The notes beneath the pieces were generated by a model. It made no database searches. It saw only the letters and a program-made list of their open reading frames with translations, and was not told the DNA's origin. 64,000 bases of DNA, taken from the NCBI RefSeq assembly GCF_900142705.1, contig NZ_FRBV01000001.1:1-64000 (forward strand), written 5' to 3'. Positions 58,393 through 64,000 of the stretch are shown in pieces. This DNA is from Nitrosospira sp. Nsp11. GTDB lineage: Bacteria > Pseudomonadota > Gammaproteobacteria > Burkholderiales > Nitrosomonadaceae. The first letter of the stretch is position 1. Each line of letters starts with the position of its first letter. The position numbers and the translations under genes are program-made.

Positions 58393-58608
58393 TCATTCTT
58401 TCAACGTCATCCTGATTCTCGCCTGCGCGTCCGCCTTATTAAGGGCCGAAATCTGCCGCCCGAACGCATCGCGCGTTTTTCTGTCTGCCTGGGCGCTCTT
58501 GATGCTGCGCTCGCAGCGCCATCGCTTGCCCGTCTTCGTAACGACCAATCGCATTTCGCTGCGGTCATGGGGAATGTGGCAGTGGTAGCAATAAATGGAT
58601 GTAGGCAT
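58393..58608 (-). CDS. Small CxxC protein, phage/island type
   Basis: 71 residues starting MPTSIYCYHCHIPHDRSEMR. Cys-x2-Cys ('YCYHCH') plus a third Cys in 'GKRWRCERSIKS' suggests a zinc-binding knuckle; similar small proteins occur in prophages and genomic islands. The remainder is Lys/Arg/Ala-rich and probably helical. No strong ribosome site. Placement just inside tRNA scar 1 fits an island gene. Confidence 0.55.
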   Translation of the reverse strand: MPTSIYCYHCHIPHDRSEMRLVVTKTGKRWRCERSIKSAQADRKTRDAFGRQISALNKADAQARIRMTLKE

Positions 58609-59005
58609 GGTTAAATATGAAGGTTATTGAAGTGTCGCGCTGAGGCTGACCCGCCGCTAGCTCAAAAAAATCAGGGATTAGGCAAATTGCCTAACCCCTT
58701 GTTATGGCTTTTAAGGTTCAAACTCAAGTACGCCTTGGTTCGCACCCAACTTGGCTCTTATATAATGATATTATATATCAATAACTTATATAATAGCAAG
58801 TATGCTATGGATTTTCGGATGATACATATATAAGCCATTGATATTTAAATATTCCCATTCCCAGTTCTGTTGCCCTTTTCCTGATCCTCCTCGTTTTATT
58901 CCTCGATTGCCACCGGCCATGCTTCGGCGAAACCAAAATTTCGTTCTTCCTGTCCAGGATCATATATTCGTTTTGGGAAAATGATCGGATATGCTGCGGG
59001 AACGT
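58609..59005. other. Gene-free AT-rich stretch in the island
   Basis: Contains an inverted repeat gggattaggcaa / ttgcctaacccc (about 58674-58698) resembling a terminator. There is also a very AT-rich block at 58757-58830 with partial palindromes such as atataatgatattatata. No gene is supported. Confidence 0.45.
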
Positions 59006-59677
59006 TCATCGCCTCGCTATCCGCCGGCGAGTCATTACGATACCCAATAAACCAATGCCAAAGAGCGCGAAGGTAGCAGGCTCGGGCACAGCCGTAGCGG
59101 GCAACTCCGGTAAGGGTGGAAAGAAAGATGCCTGGTTGATTAGTCCAGCGTCTCCAATCGTTACATATCCCAAGGCAACGAGGCTTGAAGAGGAAATACT
59201 TTTTAACCAGTTTATGGTCCAAGCTGAACCTTGCATGCTGAATTCATAGGTTTTCCCGTTGACGACAAAGTCTTCCACGAGGGAAAAACCATTGAATACC
59301 CCATCCTTAAACTGTATGGATGGACTGCCTGTTACATTCATATCGCCAAATTCAAATCCCAGCGGTTTGCTTCCCAATACAATGTTGAAAATATCGTAGT
59401 TCGAGGCACCGGTGATCGATGCAAGCGCAATATTAACGATACCAGTGCCGCTTGCTGGTATGAGGTTTTTATCGAACAATACGTGACCACCCACACTGCC
59501 TGCCGCACAACCGCTGCATGTGCTGGTTTGTTGGAAACCCAGGCTATTACCTAAACCGGTTACAGTTGAAACCCCGCCGGAGAAATCAGCTATCGTATAG
59601 ATGGGTATCGCCCGAGCAGGCGATATGGCTATCAAAAGAATCCCGAAAACAGCAGTGACACTAACCAATTTGTTCAT
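59006..59677 (-). CDS. PEP-CTERM sorting domain protein
   Basis: 223 residues: signal peptide (MNKLVSVTAVFGILLIAISPARA), a beta-rich Ser/Gly/Asn-rich extracellular part, and the sorting tail 'VPEPATFALFGIGLLGIVMT' followed by 'RRRIARR'. Exosortase recognises this tail and anchors or releases the protein at the envelope. Cys pair in 'STCSGCAAGSVGG' near residue 55. The function of the ectodomain is unknown. An exosortase is not in the window. Confidence 0.9.
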   Translation of the reverse strand: MNKLVSVTAVFGILLIAISPARAIPIYTIADFSGGVSTVTGLGNSLGFQQTSTCSGCAAGSVGGHVLFDKNLIPASGTGIVNIALASITGASNYDIFNIVLGSKPLGFEFGDMNVTGSPSIQFKDGVFNGFSLVEDFVVNGKTYEFSMQGSAWTINWLKSISSSSLVALGYVTIGDAGLINQASFFPPLPELPATAVPEPATFALFGIGLLGIVMTRRRIARR

Positions 59678-59845
59678 TTTATTCTTCCGTGGGTTATCAA
59701 ATCAGCAGACAAGTGTTCATCATACAGAGCTCCTGCCGGATAACTATTGGACTAAAGTACAGATATGGGTATTCGGTCCCGAATTTTGGCTTTTTAGCCC
59801 CAACATCACTTTGAAACGACAGATAGAATTAGAAGGAGAATTGCG

Positions 59846-59972
59846 TTGGCCACGATCGCGGCTGCCTATGCAAAAACCAATTTCGGCGCTCTGCTCGATA
59901 AGGCGCAACGAGGAAGCCGTCATATCAAGCGAGCAGGTCTTTGCGGCTCTCGATAGAGAGCTTGTGGATTAA
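59846..59972 (+). pseudogene. Decayed Phd/YefM-type antitoxin gene
   Basis: Following AAGGAG, a TTG start gives LATIAAAYAKTNFGALLDKA, then QRGSRHIKRAG, an antitoxin N-terminus, but the frame stops after 40 codons. The C-terminal half survives in another frame as 'AVISSEQVFAALDRELVD' and ends in a TAA at 59970-59972 overlapping the toxin ATG (TAATG). At least one frameshift and probably a small deletion have inactivated it. Confidence 0.7.
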
Positions 59973-60250
59973 TGCCCCACTTTGAGTTAACCGTAAAACC
60001 CGTTGAAGATTTAAGAGAGATTGGCCGCTATACGAAGCGAAACAGGCCTACGGTATTGCTCAGGCATTGTTATCGGGAAGAACTCGAGCTTGCTCAGAGA
60101 AAACTGAGCGTGTCGCCGCGCGTCGGACTTAAGCGGGACGAATAAGCGCCGGAAGTGCGCTTCTTTACCGTCGCTTCCCATATTGCTTTCTACCTTCCTC
60201 GGAAAGATGGGATTACTGTTCTACGGGTATTGCGCCCGAACATGGATTTG
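59972..60250 (+). pseudogene. Decayed ParE/RelE-type toxin gene
   Basis: The ATG at 59972 gives MPHFELTVKPVEDLREIGRY, a ParE N-terminus. The frame continues to 'LSVSPRVGLKRDE' and meets a TAA at 60142-60144. It then reads on in the same frame as 'APEVRFFTVASHIAFYLPRK' and 'DGITVLRVLRPNMDL', the normal ParE C-terminus. The segment around 'TKRNRPTVLLRHCYREELEL' is shorter than in intact proteins. A nonsense mutation, probably with a small internal deletion, makes this a dead toxin. It runs into repeat copy D. Confidence 0.72.
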
Positions 60251-60341
60251 GCCAATGGAATAACTATTAGCCTTCAAAATCCTCAAAATCTGCCCTTATC
60301 CAGTTCCTTTTTCGCTGCGATTCTTCAAGTCCGACAGCCTG
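60251..60341 (-). repeat. MITE-like repeat, copy D (half element)
   Basis: Reverse complement reads caggctgtcggacttgaag, then 'aatcgcagcgaaaaagga', 'cagattttgaggattttgaa' and the 'taatagttattccattggcc' hairpin region, matching the first ~92 bp of copies A and C. The second half and its inverted repeat are missing: similarity ends exactly at the end of the internal hairpin, where the toxin pseudogene ends. Confidence 0.8.
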
Positions 60342-60395
60342 CCAGACGATCGTGCTGCCAGAAGGGCAATTCAGTAGCTCGAAGGCCGACTTGAA

Positions 60396-60427
60396 AGCAT
60401 CAAACCCGCCGAAGCGGGTCTGATGCT
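60396..60427 (-). terminator. Hairpin downstream of the PEP-CTERM gene
   Basis: agcatcaaacccgc-cgaa-gcgggtctgatgct folds into a ~14-bp stem with one mismatch and a tight loop (TTCG on the minus strand). It lies about 95 bp past the stop of the PEP-CTERM gene at 60521. The downstream run is TTTC on the minus strand, so termination is plausible but not certain. Confidence 0.6.
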
Positions 60428-60520
60428 ACTATTTAACAAAGTGCAGGGTTATATCTTGAGTTTCATCAATCCATGCACGGCGAACCAGTGCCGGGAGCTC
60501 AACGACAGCGGCGATATCAA

Positions 60521-61174
60521 TTAAACGTCGCGGTTCATGTTTCTGCGTCGTACCATGGCACCCATTAGCCCAAGCCCTGCAAGCAGCATGGCATAGGTTT
60601 CCGGTTCAGGAACCGGGCTAACCGTCGGCGTTTGGGTAATGGTAAAGGTGTAAGAGTTGCCAGTGCCCGGGTCGAACGGTTTCAGGTTGAAACCCGCGTT
60701 CGCTGTCTCTCCTGCCGCCAGGGTTCCGGTAAAGTTAAGGTCGCGTGGTCCACTCGCATTGAAGGGAGAAGGCTGATTCATGGAAGGCGAGTCGAGCGTG
60801 AAACCATCCAGGGTTGATGAGTTGAAGTTGGTGAAAACGACGCCGTTGCCTGGGACATTCGTGGGTTCCGCAATACTGAGGTGAAAGTCGCTAAAAGCAG
60901 TTGACGTATTGTTGGCGATCGACTCGATAATGTTATAAGAACCGCCATTGCCAACAGAGTGAGCAACGGTGAAAGTCAACGTAATCGGGTTGACGCTGTC
61001 AAATACTTTGGAAAGATCGAGGCCTCTGTCATCGGTGGAACTGGCAAGGACGGAAAAGGAGCCCAAGCCGGATCCGCTCGCAGTGATGTCAGTTATGACA
61101 GCAGAGGCGGAGGCGGTGGAAATCGATCCACCAAAGATTAGGGCGGCGATAACTGATTTTGTTCGTATGTTCAT
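60521..61174 (-). CDS. PEP-CTERM sorting domain protein
   Basis: 217 residues from the ATG at 61174 (MNIRTKSVIAALIFGGSIST, signal peptide cut after ASA); GGAG precedes it. The ectodomain is Ser/Thr/Asn-rich beta sequence ('FNASGPRDLNFTGTLAAGETANAGFNLKPF'). The tail is 'SPVPEPETYAMLLAGLGLMG' followed by 'AMVRRRNMNRDV', a complete PEP-CTERM signal. It is distinct from the protein at 59006, so these are two different exported substrates in the same island. Function unknown. Confidence 0.9.
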   Translation of the reverse strand: MNIRTKSVIAALIFGGSISTASASAVITDITASGSGLGSFSVLASSTDDRGLDLSKVFDSVNPITLTFTVAHSVGNGGSYNIIESIANNTSTAFSDFHLSIAEPTNVPGNGVVFTNFNSSTLDGFTLDSPSMNQPSPFNASGPRDLNFTGTLAAGETANAGFNLKPFDPGTGNSYTFTITQTPTVSPVPEPETYAMLLAGLGLMGAMVRRRNMNRDV

Positions 61175-61796
61175 TTGCTTCTCCATAAAGAATTAAGACG
61201 ATCACCATTCTGGGCGAACCCAGGGCACGTTCCTGATTCCCTCGGATCAGTTGCAATAATTCTGCTCTATAATAGAAAAATTGAAATAGCCCTTCTGGTT
61301 CAAGCATATAGCTCTATAGAGCTACGCCGAGCCTTCTGCCATCGAGTTCTTAATGGAATAAAACTATACGCAACTCTGCCAAGGACTGTTGGGCGCGGTA
61401 GCGGGGATAAAGAGTGAATAACATTGGGCTTCTGGATATTGCCGTGAAGGTTTGCTACGCGTGGGATGGCAAGGATGAAAAAAAACAGACTGACGAACTG
61501 GATATAATTATTGACCTGGATTATTGACACAGCTGTTGACGGAAGAAGAACGGTGCGGGGCAGACGCAATCAAAAAGATCTGCGCGAAGCGGCGCTGGGT
61601 AAGAGAGAGGCTATCGGGGCAGATGAACAGCTTTGGAAAGATGGGATGCTGAAGCTATGGTAAGGATCGAAGCGCGCAAAAGGATCTCGACCTGAGCTCG
61701 AATCAAGGACCTGTGAAGTTAACAATCCTTAAACTATAGTCAAAATGCTAATCCAGCGATTTCTTCGTTTACCCATAAGTTTACCCAGGGAAATAC
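61175..61796. other. Gene-free region between PEP-CTERM gene and scar 2
   Basis: About 620 bp with several short frames on both strands, none with a ribosome site and a recognisable domain. The 61540-61665 part (plus) reads as charged fragments (EEERCGADAIKKICAKRRW) that could be a broken gene. The promoter of the PEP-CTERM gene should be in 61180-61300. Confidence 0.35.
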
Positions 61797-61832
61797 AAAA
61801 AAAATGGATTAGAGCAGTGTAGCTCTAACCCA
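61797..61832 (-). terminator. Terminator of the tRNA-Arg remnant
   Basis: On the minus strand TGGGTTAGAGC and GCTCTAATCCA pair over 11 positions (one G-U) around a 6-base loop, followed by eight T. It lies 9 bp beyond the tRNA-Arg 3' end, the expected place. Confidence 0.85.
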
Positions 61833-61841
61833 TTGATTTTA

Positions 61842-61890
61842 TGGCGCGCCCGGCAGGATTCGAACCCACGACCCCTTGGTTCGTAGCCAG
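61842..61890 (-). other. tRNA 3'-half scar 2 (tRNA-Arg, anticodon ACG)
   Basis: On the minus strand CTGGCTACGAACCA, AGGGGTCGTGGGTTCGAATC and CTGCCGGGCGCGCCA form the anticodon arm (ACG), variable region, T-arm and acceptor end of tRNA-Arg. The D-arm and 5' acceptor strand are replaced by unrelated AT-rich sequence. It is a typical att duplication left by an integrative element. Its orientation puts the element to the right, past the window end, where an intact tRNA-Arg is expected. Confidence 0.8.
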
Positions 61891-61942
61891 ATATTCCATT
61901 CTTCTATTTATCGATATAAATCAATTGGTTATCTAACAAGAA

Positions 61943-62017
61943 CTGTACTATAGCTTAATGAATAGTTCTCTCCTAAGTCATTGATTTGTATCAATCCACA
62001 GAAAGTCTATAGTACAG
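61943..62017. repeat. 11-bp perfect inverted repeat next to scar 2
   Basis: ctgtactatag (61943-61953) and ctatagtacag (62007-62017) are perfect inverted copies 53 bp apart; a second small palindrome ttgat-ttgt-atcaa lies between them (61981-61994). Being 50-130 bp from the tRNA scar, they could be arm-type recombinase sites. The surrounding 61891-62179 holds no gene. Confidence 0.6.
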
Positions 62018-62179
62018 AAAAATCCCAACGATATTGCTTGAAACTTATACTCAAATGGCTGCCTCCTACTTCGCCATAAAACGGTCCTTCCCTCCTACTC
62101 TTACTCCCAAATTAATGGGCCCAAACTCCAGAAGAAAGGATACCTAACCGTTTCACGTATATGTCACAGTCCATTTGAT

Positions 62180-62974
62180 TTATTCGCTACCGAAGAGCCC
62201 GCCACCAGCAGTATCAAAGTTTGTTATGACCAGTTCACCGCTGGCTTTACGTTCATGAGCCCCGCGCACCGCATATTGAATAGTCAGTTCCAGCATTGGC
62301 AGCCCCGCAAATACTTTCCGGATCTCCGGATGATCGTTGATGCTTACCATTGCTTTTCCCTTCATCGACCTTAGCCGATCGGCCATGTATTCGTACTGTT
62401 CAAATTCAAACGGCACGCCGTAACCCTCGGTCTGCCAATAGGGCGGGTCCAGGTAAAAAAAAGAGTGCGGCCGATCATAGCGATCGATGCATTTACCCCA
62501 TGGCAAATTTTCTATCGTAGTGCTGGCCAAGCGCATATGCGCCGCCGACAAACTTTCCTCGATCCGGCAGAGGTTGATAGCTGGCGCTGTGGTCGCAGTT
62601 CCGAAGTTCTGTCCGTGGACCATTCCGCCGAAGGCATGCTGCTGCAGATAATAAAAGCGGGCTGCTCGCTGAATGTCGGTGAGCGATTCGACTCGAGTCA
62701 TTTTCAGCCATTCAAAGAGCTGCCGGCTGGTTAGAGACCATTGGAACTGCCGGACGAATTCCACCAAGTGATGTTGCACCACGCGGTAGAGCGAAACCAG
62801 GTCGCCATTAATGTCATTGATGATTTCGACTGGCGCCGGCGTTGGCCGGAGGAAATAGAGCGCCGCCCCGCCACAAAATACTTCCACGTAGCATTCATGC
62901 GGGGGAAAGAGGGGAATAAGGCGATCAGCTAAGCGACGCTTGCCGCCAAGCCACGGGATAATTGGTGCTGACAT
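62180..62974 (-). CDS. DNA adenine methylase (D12 class)
   Basis: 264-residue N6-adenine DNA methyltransferase of the Dam/D12 family. 'PIIPWLGGKRRLADRLIPLFP' at the start and 'CYVEVFCGGAALYFLRPTP' bind SAM; the catalytic motif IV is 'FFYLDPPYWQTEGYG'; 'VSINDHPEIRKVFAGLP' follows. Solitary copies without a restriction partner are typical of phages and islands. The recognition sequence cannot be predicted. It is to the right of tRNA scar 2, so it is assigned to the second island. Confidence 0.92.
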   Translation of the reverse strand: MSAPIIPWLGGKRRLADRLIPLFPPHECYVEVFCGGAALYFLRPTPAPVEIINDINGDLVSLYRVVQHHLVEFVRQFQWSLTSRQLFEWLKMTRVESLTDIQRAARFYYLQQHAFGGMVHGQNFGTATTAPAINLCRIEESLSAAHMRLASTTIENLPWGKCIDRYDRPHSFFYLDPPYWQTEGYGVPFEFEQYEYMADRLRSMKGKAMVSINDHPEIRKVFAGLPMLELTIQYAVRGAHERKASGELVITNFDTAGGGLFGSE

Positions 62975-63265
62975 ATGAGCCTCTCTCGAAATGGCGAGAA
63001 TGTTGTGCTAAGCTCCCTCGCGCTGCGTACGTAGCAGGAGGGCCTTGGCTTTGGCTCACAGGTATGTTCTGTGGGTTAAGGTGGCCAGGTGATGTTGACG
63101 CATCATTTGGCCGCCCTTCTTATTTCTAAAGTACCTTTGATGCTGGGTGCGAAGAAGCTCTACAATATGCCTTGCTGTTGCCTTCCTTTTGTCTAAAAGC
63201 GTCATACCACAAACAATCTGCACCAGGCCGAGAAACACAAGTGATGAAGAGCAAAAGGTCTAATT
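62975..63265. other. Divergent intergenic region, methylase / HEPN-like gene
   Basis: About 290 bp separating two divergently transcribed island genes. A 60-codon minus-strand frame at 63056-63238 is open but unremarkable. Promoters for both genes should lie here; no convincing pair of boxes was identified. Confidence 0.35.
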
Positions 63266-64000
63266 ATGAAAAAACTGAATCTTCACGATATATACACATT
63301 TAGCAAGGCACTTTATCCTATGTCCACGCTAAAAGTTGACATGCCTATTCAGCCTCAGCTTTTTAACCTGTGGAGCGCGCGCGAAGCGCTGGTGGCGATG
63401 CTGAAGGAGGGATCTCCTTTACTAGGCACAGCACGCCGAGCAGCGACGAAGTTACTTGAGCACATCAATAAAGTGATGCCACAGAATTTAGAAAAATTAT
63501 TTGACGAAGAAGAAAAACAAGACATCGGTTATAACGCTGAATTAATTAAAAGATCACTCAACGATCTTGAATCTGTGCTTGGAAATGATATGCCTGGGAT
63601 CGCTGCTTATCTCGTTTCCCAAAAGGGTATTTATAATACTGATGACCTAATCAATAATGCAGAGAACTACTTTCCAGCTGAAGTCAGAGATGTTCTGCCC
63701 CATCAAGCCTGCATCGATCTTCGGGAGGCCGGACGATGCCTTGCTTACGAGTTAGCCACTGCATGCGTATTCCACCTCTGGCGTGCAGTTGAAGGAGTTA
63801 TGCTCAGCTACTTCCATCAACTGACTAAGAAGCCTTGGGAAGCGAATAATAAAAATTGGGCAGCTTATATCAGAGCTTTGAAAGATGCAGGTGCAGATGA
63901 GAAAATTACAGTATTTTTAGATCACATTCGAACGGAATATCGAAATCCGCAAACACATCCAGAGACCAATGTTGATATCCTTGAAGCACAGCAATTGTTT
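63266..64000 (+). CDS. HEPN-like protein, 5' part (runs off window)
   Basis: Starts MKKLNLHDIYTFSKALYPMS and stays open for 245 codons to the window end. Mostly helical. The block 'HIRTEYRNPQTHPETNVD' near residues 221-238 contains R-x4-H (RNPQTH), the catalytic pattern of HEPN ribonucleases, here in the 'YRNPxxHP' form of many HEPN families; earlier helices 'ECGRCLAYELATACVFHLWR'-like (actual: 'AGRCLAYELATACVFHLWRA') resemble the HEPN bundle. Many such proteins take part in toxin-antitoxin or anti-phage systems. The partner is outside the window or absent. The assignment rests on the motif only. Confidence 0.6.
   Translation, partial: MKKLNLHDIYTFSKALYPMSTLKVDMPIQPQLFNLWSAREALVAMLKEGSPLLGTARRAATKLLEHINKVMPQNLEKLFDEEEKQDIGYNAELIKRSLNDLESVLGNDMPGIAAYLVSQKGIYNTDDLINNAENYFPAEVRDVLPHQACIDLREAGRCLAYELATACVFHLWRAVEGVMLSYFHQLTKKPWEANNKNWAAYIRALKDAGADEKITVFLDHIRTEYRNPQTHPETNVDILEAQQLF

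Noticed and set aside
1-64000. CRISPR array or tandem repeat array
   Set aside because: No regularly spaced direct repeats are seen at any scale; the only dispersed repeat is the MITE-like family.

Overview
The window looks like a chromosomal segment of a betaproteobacterium, most probably an ammonia oxidiser of the Nitrosospira type. This is an inference. It rests on the gene order of the housekeeping blocks (rimP-nusA-infB-rbfA-truB; leuC-leuD-leuB-asd-fimV-truA-trpFBA-accD-folC-SPOR-cvpA-purF-metZ), PEP-CTERM proteins, an NnrS protein and moderate GC. No rRNA gene, intact tRNA, CRISPR array or nitrification gene is seen.

Layout. 1-0.9 kb: an IS5-family transposase cut by the window edge. 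0.9-6.9 kb: the translation/transcription operon rimP to truB on the minus strand, with a terminator-like hairpin in its leader. 7.1-16 kb: acetyl-CoA synthetase, an MBL hydrolase, an rRNA/tRNA methyltransferase, greB, NnrS and an rmuC-mtfA-glk cluster. 16.2-19.4 kb: a lodA-lodB pair (quinone-cofactor amino-acid oxidase and its flavoprotein maturation partner). 19.4-26 kb: a looser accessory stretch with an orphan PEP-CTERM tail, a DUF488 protein, secreted hypotheticals and the first copy of a short repeat element. 26-32 kb: cysS, a TPR protein with a frameshifted C-terminus coupled to an L,D-transpeptidase, two cyclophilins and an M48 lipoprotein peptidase. 32.2-48.3 kb: a ~16 kb minus-strand run of biosynthetic genes (leucine, aspartate semialdehyde, tryptophan, malonyl-CoA, folate, purine, methionine). 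It ends in a SAM-II-type riboswitch with an antiterminator/terminator before metZ, and carries a 41-aa entericidin-like lipoprotein gene between leuC and leuD. 48.4-58.2 kb: an MFS transporter, a nuclease-helicase, a PRC-barrel protein, egtD, terC and mnmC. 58.2-64 kb: a mosaic of mobile-element debris bounded by two tRNA 3'-half scars, with two PEP-CTERM genes, a dead Phd/ParE-type toxin-antitoxin pair, a D12 adenine methylase and, at the edge, a partial protein with a HEPN-like R-x4-H motif.

The main unusual findings are: (1) a family of ~140-168 bp elements with ~20 bp terminal inverted repeats (four copies), whose three full-length copies each touch a stop codon; (2) a SAM-II riboswitch that appears to act by transcription termination at the end of a long operon; (3) the tandem tRNA-scar island with a methylase and a HEPN-type protein; (4) a 4-bp tandem duplication that accounts exactly for the frameshift in the TPR gene.
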